64,000 nucleotides of DNA from Planctomycetaceae bacterium. Its GTDB lineage: Bacteria > Planctomycetota > Planctomycetia > Pirellulales > UBA1268. Position 1 is the stretch's first letter. Every line of letters starts with the position of its first letter. The notes under the pieces were generated by a model. The model was not told the DNA's origin, did not search any database, and saw only the letters and a program-made list of their open reading frames with translations. Positions 49,665 through 59,950 of the stretch are shown here, piece by piece. The DNA lies in contig WTHB01000147.1 of NCBI GenBank assembly GCA_011523305.1, positions 1 to 64,000 on the forward strand. The letters run 5' to 3'. The position numbers were made by a program, and so were the translations under genes.

Positions 49665-51095
49665 TCACGATCCAGCGTTCGGATTGTCGACCCGAACGAG
49701 CAGATACGTCTTGGTCCCCTGATCAGCGAAGTGAACCAACACCTGCGTCTCGTTCATGGTCAGATTCTGAATGCCGGTTTCGACAATTGGTGAAGTTCTG
49801 CCGCTAAAAGTCCAGGCGGCACGCTGTGAATCCTGATCAACCATCCCCTCAACGCCGGCCGTCTCGCCCGTCTTTTTGTTCTGGTATGTCCCCGCAATTA
49901 CGCCATCATTGCGGATCGCCAACTGCAGGAACATCGTCGGCGTAGCGGCTCCCTCACCTTCCTGAGCGACTGCAAAGACACCAAGCGGCAGCCAGTCATC
50001 ACTGGCTGCATCGGATGCTTCTGCATTGTCGTCCGGCACGCTCAACGCCAGGTCTTCCGCCTGCTGGGCATACTCCTCAACCGGAACAGCCTCTCCGTCA
50101 GCCATGACCGACGAACCGTCGTAGTAACTGCCACCGCCAGTGCCATAGTCGTAGTAGCGGCCTTCGCCCCAGTTCCACGGCATCAGCCGAGAGACCGTGC
50201 TAAACCCAACCCAGCTCCAGAAAATCGGGTTCTTATCAAAGTAGTAGTGGCCCGTTTGCAGGCCAGACCAAAAGTCTTGGTGCAGATCGTTGTTGTACGC
50301 GGAATTGAGCTGCGAACGAATGCTGTCAGCCTGGGCGCCCAGGGTCTGCTGACGCGTCGTCCGGCGGTCCGATCGACCCGCCGCCAGATCGGTCCGAACA
50401 TCGCCCCGGTTCTCCACGCGGACAGCCTGCCGATCCCCCCGAGAGGAAACCCGCTGCTGTCGGTTCTCTGAGGCAAACTGCCGATTGTCCCCTCGGCTTC
50501 CTCGGGCGTCGGTTCGCACGTCGGTTCGATTCGAAATTGCATCGGACCGGGCTCCTGCCACATTTTTAGGGGCGGTCGATGCTGCTGCCGCAGCACCTCC
50601 ACTCTTGTTGAGAAAATCTGACACCGCCGTTCCTGATGCGGTCTTTCCAGTTTCAATTCTGCCAGCCGCTTTTCCTGTGGCAGCGCCACCGCCAGAGGCT
50701 TTCAAAAAGTCCTGCACCTGCCCTTGCGTCGGCCGTGCGGCTGCTCGGGTACCGCCGCTCCCAGCAACCTTTCCCGCCCCGGCATTCACCTTCCCAGCAG
50801 CCGCACCTGAAAGATTCTGACCAGCCTTCCCCGAGAGATTCTTTCCGGCATTTCCGCCAGGACTTGGTCGTGAGGCAGCCGAGGGCTTCGCCGCAGGCGC
50901 GGGCCGACTCGGAGCCGGACGACTTGGCGCACTCGGTCGGGCACCACCGCCGGATGGCCGCCCCCCACCACCACTAGGCCGACCACCACCGCCCGGGCGG
51001 GCAAAACTTGTGGCTGGCAGGCAGAGGGCTCCAGCAGCCGCCAGGACACCAACGACACACCAACGCACCAGCATCTGCTTCGGGCGAGTATTCAT
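49665..51095 (-). CDS. Low-complexity planctomycete surface protein (mu-protocadherin-like annotation class)
   Basis: Signal peptide, G/R/P/S-rich region, two VxDFLxxSGG units, then SGLQTGHYYFDKNPIFWSWVGFSTVSRLMPWNWG. Confidence 0.6.
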   Translation of the reverse strand: MNTRPKQMLVRWCVVGVLAAAGALCLPATSFARPGGGGRPSGGGGRPSGGGARPSAPSRPAPSRPAPAAKPSAASRPSPGGNAGKNLSGKAGQNLSGAAAGKVNAGAGKVAGSGGTRAAARPTQGQVQDFLKASGGGAATGKAAGRIETGKTASGTAVSDFLNKSGGAAAAASTAPKNVAGARSDAISNRTDVRTDARGSRGDNRQFASENRQQRVSSRGDRQAVRVENRGDVRTDLAAGRSDRRTTRQQTLGAQADSIRSQLNSAYNNDLHQDFWSGLQTGHYYFDKNPIFWSWVGFSTVSRLMPWNWGEGRYYDYGTGGGSYYDGSSVMADGEAVPVEEYAQQAEDLALSVPDDNAEASDAASDDWLPLGVFAVAQEGEGAATPTMFLQLAIRNDGVIAGTYQNKKTGETAGVEGMVDQDSQRAAWTFSGRTSPIVETGIQNLTMNETQVLVHFADQGTKTYLLVRVDNPNAGS

Positions 51096-51116
51096 GGGTT
51101 TCTCTCTTTTTAAAAT

Positions 51117-52163
51117 TCAGGGTTGTGGGCCAAAAAATGTTTTCCAATCGTCCTGCATATCAACAACCGTCCAGCCATGCTCAGAAGCTGCCTCAAGGGC
51201 GGAGACTAACCTCCCACTCACCAGCGGCTGTTTATCATAGTCATATTCTCGGGTCTCATCCGTATGGCGAACCAAGACGCCGAGTGATCGGTAGTGATTA
51301 CCAATTGTCGTGTATTCCATCATCGACTGATCACCGTCGGAGTTTCCGAAACAGGCAATCGGCCGCCGACCAAGTTGCTGATAGATCCGCACCGACTTTC
51401 CAACCTTATCGTTGACGAAGAATCCGCTTGGCTTCTTGAAGAACTCCGGCCTGCCGTCTCTGATCTCAAAAGCGACGTCTGCACTTGACCCAAGCACCCA
51501 CTCCGGCTCAACACCATACACCCGCTCAGCAAACTGCCTCATGAAGTCGACGCCCCCGCCTGACACGATGGCAACCTTAAATTGCTTCTCTCGCAGCAGC
51601 GCAAGCACCTCCTGCATGGGACGGTAGGTCAATTGTTCGTATGGCACACCGAACCGCGGGTGCCGGGCCTTGGCAAGCCAGGCTTCCACGCGGCGAGCGA
51701 ACTCGTCGCTGGTCATCCCCGCATGGGTAAGCGTAAGAACTTTCACCAAACCGGCGTGTTGCTCGCCTGCAACGAGCCGTTTCAGGTCTCCCTCAATTGC
51801 TGCCTGCACCAGCGGTTCGGCGGCCAAATCGGGATCTTCAGCGGCAAGTCGCCGAACTTCGTCCAACGTAAACGCCAACTCAAACGGCAGTGGACATTCC
51901 GGCCAGAGGGTACCGTCGTTGTCAAAAACAGCGAGCCGCTCTTGGACAGGCACGAAGGTTTCGCTTCCCTCCTGGGTCACAGCAGACACAAACGAGAGGA
52001 TCGCCTCTTTCGAGGCTCCGTCATGCCATGACGCAAGTGGCTCCCCTGCCTGGAGCAGCGGCATACCGGCCGCAAGAACACACACCAGCCCACAGGCAAG
52101 ACGGCAACTGCGCTGCGAACGAACAGCTCTGCAAAATAACCGCACCCAGCCTCTCCCCAACAT
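51117..52163 (-). CDS. HAD superfamily phosphatase, secreted
   Basis: LAVFDNDGTLWPECP, VAIVSGGGVDFMR, CFGNSDGDQSMMEYT; start MLGRGWVRLF adjacent to the upstream sulfatase stop. Confidence 0.85.
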   Translation of the reverse strand: MLGRGWVRLFCRAVRSQRSCRLACGLVCVLAAGMPLLQAGEPLASWHDGASKEAILSFVSAVTQEGSETFVPVQERLAVFDNDGTLWPECPLPFELAFTLDEVRRLAAEDPDLAAEPLVQAAIEGDLKRLVAGEQHAGLVKVLTLTHAGMTSDEFARRVEAWLAKARHPRFGVPYEQLTYRPMQEVLALLREKQFKVAIVSGGGVDFMRQFAERVYGVEPEWVLGSSADVAFEIRDGRPEFFKKPSGFFVNDKVGKSVRIYQQLGRRPIACFGNSDGDQSMMEYTTIGNHYRSLGVLVRHTDETREYDYDKQPLVSGRLVSALEAASEHGWTVVDMQDDWKTFFGPQP

Positions 52164-52164
52164 C

Positions 52165-54663
52165 CTACTGTCTCCCAAACATCGCCCGCACTGCGTCCTC
52201 TGGCCGGACCAGCCGGCCCTTGCCCGCGTCACCCTCGGCGATTGAGAGTTGCACACCCTTGATTTCGCCATTGAAGTGATTGCCAACCGGTCCATAGTCA
52301 GGCGACACCGGAGCACCTGAGTCTTCTCCAACGTCCAGGCCATCGTCAGCTGAATAGATGTTTGAGAGCGTCGCCTTCAACTCCCCCTGGCCGACAGGGT
52401 TCGCGTCGACGCTGAGCGTCACCGTTCCACCCTTGCCAAGACCATCACCCGCATATGCAAAATCCATCTGTACTTGATGTTCTCCGGGTGCAAGTTTTTC
52501 AGCCGAGGTCACAAAGGTGTTGCCAAACCCGCCGTAGTTGTAGCAATACTTCAGGTTGCCCTCATGCATGTAGAGCGACCAGCCACCAATGTTGGCACCC
52601 TGGCAGATGATGACGCCCTCTCCCCCCTGCTCAGGCACAACAATATTTGCCGTCACCGAGTGCGACTTGTTCTTGATACTCAGCACACAGTTTTCAAGCA
52701 GCCGCCCCATCCCCGGAAACAGCAATTGCGTTGTCCCCTGCACCAAGACTGGACGGCCTGCCGTGTCAGGATTCAGCTTTTCAAACACTCGGTCATCAAG
52801 CGGCAACACCTTGTAGCGGGCCGCCTCGATGAGGAACAACTGCTGAAGTTCGTGAAGCTTCTCCGGCATTTCCACAGCCAGGTTCTCCGCCTGCGTCCAG
52901 TCGGTGTCTGCGTACAACTCCCAAACATCATCCTCAAACGCCGGGAGTTTTTGGGTTGGCGGGGCCCACGGCGTGCGATGCTTCGTGACGGCAGTCCAAC
53001 CATTGTGGTAAATCCCGCGATTACAGATGATCTCAAAATACTGGGTCGCATGACGCTCCTTGGCCCGTGGGTCATCAAACGAATACCGCATGCTGACGCC
53101 TTCGATCGGGTCCTGCTGAACCCCGTTGACGAACCGGGGTTCCGGCAGATTAGCAGCATCGAGCACGGTCGGCGCGACGTCAATGACGTGACAAAACTGC
53201 GACCGGACCTCACCCTTGGCCGAAATGCCCTTGGGCCAATGCACCACGGTTCCGTTACGGGTACCGCCCCAATGCGATGCCACCTGCTTTGTCCATTGAT
53301 AGGGCGTGTTCATGGCACAGGCCCAGCCCACCGCATAGTGATTGTACGAGTCCGGGCCTCCTAAGTCGTCCATCCGCTCCGTCAGATACGCTTGCGTTTC
53401 AAGGTCCTGAATGCCATTGAAATAACTCATCTCGTTGAAACAGCCATTCAGTCCGCCCTCGGCTGACGCGCCATTGTCACCAACGATGTAGTAGATGAGC
53501 GTGTTGTCCAGAATCTGGAGTTTGTCCAGGGTATCGACAATCCGGCCGACGTGATGGTCGGCATGTTCAACGAACCCGGCATAGACCTCCATCTCCCGCG
53601 CCAGCACCGGCTTGAATTGCTCGGGAATGTCCTGCCAGCGGGGCACCTCGTCATTCGCCGCGGTCAGCACGCAGTCTTTGGGCACAACACCCAGTTGCTT
53701 TTGCCTAGCAAAAATCTCCTCCCGAATTGCATCATACCCTTCGTCAAACTTTCCAGCGTACTTGTCAGCCCATTCCTTTGGTGCGTGGTGTGGAGCATGG
53801 GCTGCCCCCGGAGCGAAGTACATGAAAAAGGGTTTGTCGGGTGCCAGTGACTTCTGCTGGCCTATCCACTTGATCGCCTTGGAGGCCATGTCTTCCATGA
53901 AGTGGTAGCCCTGCTCCGGTGTCTTCTTGTTTTCGACCGGCGTGGTGCCCTCGTAGAGCGTGGGGTACCACTGGTTGGCCTCGCCACCAATGAATCCATA
54001 GAAATACTCAAAGCCACCGCCCCCTGTTGGCCAGGCGTCAAAAGGCCCCACGGGGCTGGCCTGCCAGACGGGAACCTCATGGCATTTCCCAAACTGGGAT
54101 GTGCAGTAGCCGTTGAGCTTAAGTGTTAGAGCAAGCGGTGCCATCGAGTTTGGCAACACCGAACTGTAACCAGGAGCACCCGTGGCGAGTTCTGTAATCG
54201 CCGCCATGCCCGCTGAGTGATGATTGCGGCCAGTCAGCAACGCCTGTCGTGTCGGTGAGCACAACGCCGTCGTGTGGAATCGATTGTATTTCAACCCTCC
54301 CTGCGCCAGTCGCTCAAGCGTCGGCGTCTGACATGGCCCACCAAAGGCACTTGTTGCTCCAAAGCCAACGTCGTCAAGGAGCACAATCAGCACATTGGGA
54401 GCATCCGCTGGTGGGCGCACCTGCGGAATTGGTGGAAAGGTCGCGTCGGGGCTTTTCGCATCATAGACAACCAGATCCGGCCGCACGGTATTGGGTAGTG
54501 GCAGCACGGAGCGATCCGGACCATCTGTCTCCGCAGCAGTCACACCAGCAACTACAACCGCGAGCAGGAGCCCCCCAATGGCACTGACCGCCACTGTCCG
54601 CCGTCGCCGCACAACGCTTGCCTGCGCACCCGCTCCATGCCTTCCTGAACTCAGTGAAATCAT
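52165..54663 (-). CDS. Arylsulfatase (S1 sulfatase family)
   Basis: NVLIVLLDDVGFGATSAFGGP, formylglycine motif LCSPTRQALLTGRNHHSAGM; start MISLSSGRHG. Confidence 0.92.
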   Translation of the reverse strand: MISLSSGRHGAGAQASVVRRRRTVAVSAIGGLLLAVVVAGVTAAETDGPDRSVLPLPNTVRPDLVVYDAKSPDATFPPIPQVRPPADAPNVLIVLLDDVGFGATSAFGGPCQTPTLERLAQGGLKYNRFHTTALCSPTRQALLTGRNHHSAGMAAITELATGAPGYSSVLPNSMAPLALTLKLNGYCTSQFGKCHEVPVWQASPVGPFDAWPTGGGGFEYFYGFIGGEANQWYPTLYEGTTPVENKKTPEQGYHFMEDMASKAIKWIGQQKSLAPDKPFFMYFAPGAAHAPHHAPKEWADKYAGKFDEGYDAIREEIFARQKQLGVVPKDCVLTAANDEVPRWQDIPEQFKPVLAREMEVYAGFVEHADHHVGRIVDTLDKLQILDNTLIYYIVGDNGASAEGGLNGCFNEMSYFNGIQDLETQAYLTERMDDLGGPDSYNHYAVGWACAMNTPYQWTKQVASHWGGTRNGTVVHWPKGISAKGEVRSQFCHVIDVAPTVLDAANLPEPRFVNGVQQDPIEGVSMRYSFDDPRAKERHATQYFEIICNRGIYHNGWTAVTKHRTPWAPPTQKLPAFEDDVWELYADTDWTQAENLAVEMPEKLHELQQLFLIEAARYKVLPLDDRVFEKLNPDTAGRPVLVQGTTQLLFPGMGRLLENCVLSIKNKSHSVTANIVVPEQGGEGVIICQGANIGGWSLYMHEGNLKYCYNYGGFGNTFVTSAEKLAPGEHQVQMDFAYAGDGLGKGGTVTLSVDANPVGQGELKATLSNIYSADDGLDVGEDSGAPVSPDYGPVGNHFNGEIKGVQLSIAEGDAGKGRLVRPEDAVRAMFGRQ

Positions 54664-54899
54664 TTTTTTCTCCGCGGTCTCTGCTACCAATTGCCACAAC
54701 CAACACCACCGGAACCGGGCCCGACGCACACATCCGGCCAGCATCACTTGACTTAGGTTTAACACGGCAAGAACGGGCCGCCATGCAAATTGCGCAGGCT
54801 ACCCATGAAAAAATCTCGCGAGGGGCGTGCTTAACCTTGCGACCAGCACGCTGCCCCCCAAGGCGGGGCACCACGACCGACCCTGGCAGACATCTCTTT

Positions 54900-56330
54900 T
54901 CACCGTGGCTGGGAAGCTGCCCGGAGGCGGCTGAGCCGAATCACGGGCACCACAAGATCCGCACTGCCCTTCGGCAGGTGGATGCGCAACTTTCCATTGG
55001 CACGCTCACTCATTAGCGACTCCGTTGTGCCGAGCAGAACCGCATCACCCCACTCTTTCGGTGCATCGTCAATAGCGAGAACGCCGTCCTCTGGCCGCTG
55101 AATCACACAGAGATAGCATGCATCGCCGTCCCGGCGTTCGGTCACCCGCCCCCACTCAGGGCTCGGAAGCTGACTCACCGTTGCCCCGTGGATCGCCTCG
55201 CCATTGACCGCCATCCATGCACCGATCGCCTGGAGCCGCTCAACGCTTTCAGCAGGTACTGTCCCATCCCCGGTCGGCCCAATGTTCAGCAGATAGTTCC
55301 CTCCCTTACTGACGATCTCCACCAGTTTGTGAAGAAGCGTCTCGGTCGACTTCCAAGCATCGTCGTGCTCGCTATAGCCCCAGGTCGTGTTCATCGTCAT
55401 GCAGGTTTCCCAGTCGATGCCAGGCATGCCTTCGTCGGGAACATGCTGCTCGGGTGTAATGAAGTCACCGTAGGTCGGGTCGAGTTGCATCGTAAATCCA
55501 TCGGTTCCCATCCCCTTCCAGCCAGCCTCAGCCGAGCGGAATAATCGGTTATTCATGATCACCTGAGGCTGATCCTGCCGGACTTTTTCCATCAATGCGA
55601 ACGCCCGCCAGGCCTCATCACCCTGAAAATCAGTCGCGCTGTAGTCCCACCACAGCACATCGACCGGGCCATAGCCACTCATCAACTCCTTCACCTGATC
55701 ATGCAGGAAGGCAACGTATGTGGCGTGATCACGCTCACCGTTGGGATAGGGCTTCTCCCGCAGCGGGTGCGGAAGAATTTTTGACTTCGCATAGGCATAC
55801 TGGTCATGGTGCCAGTCAATGACTGAGTGATAGAAGCCAACCCGCAGGCCCTCGGCTCGGCAAGCCTCAACAATTTCTTTGACCAGGTCTCTGTCAAGAA
55901 TCGAGCCTGCATCAAAGTCACTGACTGCTGAGTCATGGAGTGCAAACCCGTCGTGGTGCTTGGTCGTGAAGACCAGATACTCGCAGCCAGCCTGCTTCGC
56001 CAGTTTCGCCCAGGCCGTCGCGAAGCCGGCTTTTGGCTTGAACAGCGGAATCGCTCGCTCGGCATAGGTGTCTGTGTCAGCCTTCACACGATTCTGAATC
56101 CACTCCATCCCCCCGCGCTTGGCCACCGGCTTTCCGTCCCAGGTCCCCGCGAGCCCAGAATAAAGCCCCCAGTGCACAAACATGCCGAAACGGGCCTCTC
56201 GCCACCACTGCATCCTTTCTTCCCGTGCCTCCGCACCAGGAGGATCTGCCGCTTGCACAGCTGACCGGGAGAAACCAGGGAAGAGCAAAAGAAAACAGAG
56301 AAAGAACCACGAGCGGTAGCAGATCAACAT
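54900..56330 (-). CDS. Alpha-L-fucosidase (GH29)
   Basis: WWREARFGMFVHWGLYS, YLVFTTKHHDGFALHDS, VDVLWWDYS, NYLLNIGPTGDGTVP. Confidence 0.92.
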   Translation of the reverse strand: MLICYRSWFFLCFLLLFPGFSRSAVQAADPPGAEAREERMQWWREARFGMFVHWGLYSGLAGTWDGKPVAKRGGMEWIQNRVKADTDTYAERAIPLFKPKAGFATAWAKLAKQAGCEYLVFTTKHHDGFALHDSAVSDFDAGSILDRDLVKEIVEACRAEGLRVGFYHSVIDWHHDQYAYAKSKILPHPLREKPYPNGERDHATYVAFLHDQVKELMSGYGPVDVLWWDYSATDFQGDEAWRAFALMEKVRQDQPQVIMNNRLFRSAEAGWKGMGTDGFTMQLDPTYGDFITPEQHVPDEGMPGIDWETCMTMNTTWGYSEHDDAWKSTETLLHKLVEIVSKGGNYLLNIGPTGDGTVPAESVERLQAIGAWMAVNGEAIHGATVSQLPSPEWGRVTERRDGDACYLCVIQRPEDGVLAIDDAPKEWGDAVLLGTTESLMSERANGKLRIHLPKGSADLVVPVIRLSRLRAASQPR

Positions 56331-56455
56331 CGATATCTCCCCAGGCTAATTGAACCACCTCGAACCGATGACACATGACACGAACAAAATCGACTCCGTG
56401 TTTGTGGAAGGAGCATGCGCGAGTCGATGTATCATATACGATGGTCTCACCCCAG

Positions 56456-56472
56456 TGTCCAAAAATTGGACA
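56456..56472. promoter_or_regulatory. Inverted repeat TGTCCAA-AAA-TTGGACA upstream of the GH29 gene
   Basis: Perfect 7-bp arms, 3-bp spacer, about 126 bp upstream of the fucosidase start in the 226-bp intergenic region. Confidence 0.4.
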
Positions 56473-56556
56473 TTGACAACCTCGCACTGGTTCGACGCTC
56501 GACAGCATCTGAGAGCATGGCCCTGGTACATCCCTCCCCGTTCTAGGCTTGTCAGC

Positions 56557-57972
56557 TCAACTCCCAACCCCAGTGCGATACTTCGAAAACACTGGGCCTG
56601 TCGGTTTTGCTGGCAGACTCGCCTGCCAGGCTTGCAGCATCGTCTTCAATGCCGTCACCTGCTCAGGTAGGCGTGAAGCGAGGTTGGTCTTTTCCAAAGG
56701 ATCCTCCTCAAGGTTATACAGCTCCACAAAACTCAGATCCTTATTGGCCACCAGTTTCCAATGATCATCAACCACCGCCCAGGCAGCCCAGTGGAAGGGC
56801 TTGTTCTTGGGAGCTGGCCACGGTGAATCTGCTTTCCAGAACAGTGGTCGCTCTCGCCGTGGCGCGGGTGTCCCCTGCAGGGCACGCACCTGGCTCACAC
56901 CATCAGCGGTATAGCCTTCGGGCAACGCCGCCCCGGCCACCTCACAAAAGGTTGGCAGCAGATCAACTGCCGAGATCAGCGTCGCGTCATCAACACCTCC
57001 GGCAGCCACCTTGCCAGGCCAGCGAACGATAAACGGCACCCCGATGCCCCCTTCAAACAGGGCGGCCTTATAGCCCTTGCGACCGCCGGTAATACCTTTT
57101 GACGCGGCAAGCCCAAAGCCAGCTCCCGTTGCTGTGTCATACGACAGCTCCAGTTTTGCTGGTCCTGCCGCCCGGGCCGGACCATTGTCCGAACTGAAGA
57201 CAACCAGCGTGTTTTCCGTCAGCCCGAGCCGGTCAAGGGTATCGAGCACCTGGCCGATTCGTTCATCGGCGTGGGCCAGTGTCGCCGCATAGATCTCATC
57301 TTCCTCGCTGAGTCCCGAATCGCGGAACCACCAGCGGTACTTGGGAATCACATGAAACGGTGTGTGCGGCTCATGGATCCAGAGATTGACAAAAAAGGGC
57401 TTCCCCGCAGTGACAGCCTGCTCGATAAACGCGATCGTCCGCCCCGCATCGTCATGCACAGGCATCTGCTCACCGGCGCAGTTGAAGGCTCCGCAGTCGT
57501 CATAGCCATAGTCACCCGGCAGCGGCGAATCGGGAATCATGTCGTTGGCCAGATGCCACTTGCCGTAGTGGGCCGTTGCGTAGCCCGCCTGCTGCAGCAT
57601 CCTCGGCAGGGTGGGAGCCCGTAGATCGAGCCAGTCGGGCATATTCCGCTTGGCATTCTGATCAACCCAGGCAAAGTGGCCGTCAATGTTCCAGCGGGCT
57701 GGGAACTGCCCCGTCATCACCGCGGTACGACTGGGCGAACAGACGCCGCTGGCGACCGTGAACCGGTGGAAGTCCGTCCCCTCGCGAGCGAGCCGATCGA
57801 TGTTCGGCGTTCGCACATAGGGATGACCGTGGCAACTGAGGTCTCCCCAGCCCCAATCGTCCGCGAAGATGAACAGAATGTTCGGCTGCTCGGCAGCCAC
57901 GACAGGCCTTGCTCCCACAAGACAGCACAGCACCAAGATTCCCCATACGAACGCCTGCACTCCGCATCGCAT
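56557..57972 (-). CDS. Sulfatase (S1 family)
   Basis: NILFIFADDWGWGDLSCHGHP, CSPSRTAVMTGQFPARWN, VFSSDNGP. Confidence 0.92.
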   Translation of the reverse strand: MRCGVQAFVWGILVLCCLVGARPVVAAEQPNILFIFADDWGWGDLSCHGHPYVRTPNIDRLAREGTDFHRFTVASGVCSPSRTAVMTGQFPARWNIDGHFAWVDQNAKRNMPDWLDLRAPTLPRMLQQAGYATAHYGKWHLANDMIPDSPLPGDYGYDDCGAFNCAGEQMPVHDDAGRTIAFIEQAVTAGKPFFVNLWIHEPHTPFHVIPKYRWWFRDSGLSEEDEIYAATLAHADERIGQVLDTLDRLGLTENTLVVFSSDNGPARAAGPAKLELSYDTATGAGFGLAASKGITGGRKGYKAALFEGGIGVPFIVRWPGKVAAGGVDDATLISAVDLLPTFCEVAGAALPEGYTADGVSQVRALQGTPAPRRERPLFWKADSPWPAPKNKPFHWAAWAVVDDHWKLVANKDLSFVELYNLEEDPLEKTNLASRLPEQVTALKTMLQAWQASLPAKPTGPVFSKYRTGVGS

Positions 57973-58049
57973 CACAGCACCCTCCAAACCATTCTGTTCC
58001 GCCCGCTTCTATCGCGAGCCCAAAGTGGCCACCCCGGCCACCCTTGTGA

Positions 58050-59885
58050 TCAGTCAACAAGCCTGATTGCCTGCACGTACGTCTGGCCTTCTTCCGACCC
58101 CAGGGGCAGCGTTGCTTTGCCCTGCACATCGACGAGGGTCACCTGGAACGTCGCGATCTTGGCCCATTGAAGTGTCTTTCCCTCCGGCCCCTGGAAATCT
58201 TCCCGCCGAATAATTACCTCCTGCGGGCCGTTTCCCGACACCTGCTTCGTCAGGGCAAAGCCTTCCTGACTGTCTGCCGGAGCAAGGAACTTGCTGTCGG
58301 TTCGCAGCCGCAACACCAGCGACTTTCCGTGAGAGTCAATCGTGAAGACCAGCTTGCGGTTATCTCCCCGATCGAGGCTTGGGTCCTGAAATTTATAGGT
58401 CGTCAGGGTACGGCCATCACGGGTGCTCCAGTCGGCTGCTCCATTCGCAAAGTCTTCGAAGAGGTCACTGTCGATCACAAGTTTCGTGAGCGAACTGCGC
58501 CTGACCGTTTCCGGCAGCCAGACCTGCTCAACCGAGTTCAGCACAAACGTTGCTGTCTCGCCCCGCTCAAGCTGCCGAGACTCATCGAGGCGATACCGGC
58601 ACAGTGCGAAGACATAAAGCGGCAGGTCAGCATGAACCGGCAACTCAACAGACCAGGTGCCACCTGCTCGGATTGCATCCGCCCGCTTCCAGAACCGCGT
58701 CCGGGCGTTGGAGTCATAGCTGTAGTAGACCTCGGTCGCCTGCAACCGCTCAGACTGGGCGGGCGTCACTGCAAATGTTGCGTGACGTCCATCAACCGTG
58801 AACGCCGACGGCGGCGTGACTGGAATCTGCTGATTGATCCCCTTCAGGTACTGGTCGAACCAGAGATTGAGCAGCACCCACTGCTCAGGCCCGGGGCCGT
58901 GGTTGTGGTGAATGTTGGTGGTCACCCGCCAGTTACTGTGCGGCAGTAGCGCCATCGAGCGATAAATTCGATCGAACGCAGAATGAAAATCATTGGATGA
59001 ACTGATGAAACAGACCGGGCACTTCACCAGCGGCCAATAGCCAACCGGATCAACCATCGCCTTATACAGCTCAAGTTCCTCGGGCTGAAAATGCACACGG
59101 AGGCTGCTCCGTTCAACCCCAGGAAAGTCGACGTATTTAAAACCTGTGCCACCAACGAACGGCACAACCGCCTTCAGCCGTGAATCGATCGCCGTCAGGG
59201 CCGTGATCATGCCTCCCATCGAAAACCCCGAAAAGCCGATCCGCTCGGCATCCACCTCAGGCTGTTGCTCCAAAAACGTAATGGCCCGTCGCGCGGCGAC
59301 CGTGAGCAAAAACCAGTTGCTGTTGCGGGGGCTGACAACAGGATCGAGCGTATAGGCATCCGGCCGCAGGCCCCGCTTCCAGCCCTTCCGCAAGGCCTTG
59401 GCGTAAAACCGAGGTCCCTGGGTTGGATCGACCTTGCCCCAGTCGGTATTGATCTCAATGCCTTCCTCAAGCGGCCGCCCCAGCCAATTGATATCAACGG
59501 TCGCGTAACCCTGCTTCGCAAAATAGATGCCACGACTCCGCTCGGCCCGCTGCCCTCCCCCATGACTCCAGACAAAGGCGGGCCGTTTCCCACCGGCATC
59601 CGGGAAGGAATAGTATGCCGCGATCCGCGACTCAGCCCCTTTGAAGGTGCCAACGGTAAAGGTGACATAGCGTGTCGTCACGCCGTCAGTCTGCCACTCT
59701 TTGACCACCTTCACATCAAGTGGCTCGCGCCGGGCGTCATAGCCTTCCCATAACTCGGCCACGGACTTCGGCACGTCGCCCGGACCGTAGGGTACAAACG
59801 TGTCAGCCGCAGAGCCGACTGCCTGACTTCCCCACAGGCAGAGTGCAGCAAAAACCGCAACTCCTGCGTCACGATACTTCTTCAT
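58050..59885 (-). CDS. Acetylxylan-esterase-like alpha/beta hydrolase, secreted
   Basis: FVWSHGGGQ, GFSGFSMGGMITALTAID (GxSxGG nucleophile elbow); start MKKYRDAGVAVFAALCLWGSQAVGSAA. Confidence 0.8.
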   Translation of the reverse strand: MKKYRDAGVAVFAALCLWGSQAVGSAADTFVPYGPGDVPKSVAELWEGYDARREPLDVKVVKEWQTDGVTTRYVTFTVGTFKGAESRIAAYYSFPDAGGKRPAFVWSHGGGQRAERSRGIYFAKQGYATVDINWLGRPLEEGIEINTDWGKVDPTQGPRFYAKALRKGWKRGLRPDAYTLDPVVSPRNSNWFLLTVAARRAITFLEQQPEVDAERIGFSGFSMGGMITALTAIDSRLKAVVPFVGGTGFKYVDFPGVERSSLRVHFQPEELELYKAMVDPVGYWPLVKCPVCFISSSNDFHSAFDRIYRSMALLPHSNWRVTTNIHHNHGPGPEQWVLLNLWFDQYLKGINQQIPVTPPSAFTVDGRHATFAVTPAQSERLQATEVYYSYDSNARTRFWKRADAIRAGGTWSVELPVHADLPLYVFALCRYRLDESRQLERGETATFVLNSVEQVWLPETVRRSSLTKLVIDSDLFEDFANGAADWSTRDGRTLTTYKFQDPSLDRGDNRKLVFTIDSHGKSLVLRLRTDSKFLAPADSQEGFALTKQVSGNGPQEVIIRREDFQGPEGKTLQWAKIATFQVTLVDVQGKATLPLGSEEGQTYVQAIRLVD

Positions 59886-59950
59886 GGGCGTTCTCTTCTC
59901 CACACCAAAACCTACCAACGTTTCCGACCAGCGGCATTATGACAGGCAAC

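Noticed and set aside
50527-50545. ggttcgattcgaaat, which resembles a tRNA T-loop
   Set aside because: Lies inside the coding sequence of the low-complexity surface protein, and no cloverleaf can be drawn around it.
52474-53364. 296-aa plus-strand ORF
   Set aside because: Fully antisense to the arylsulfatase; no recognisable motifs.
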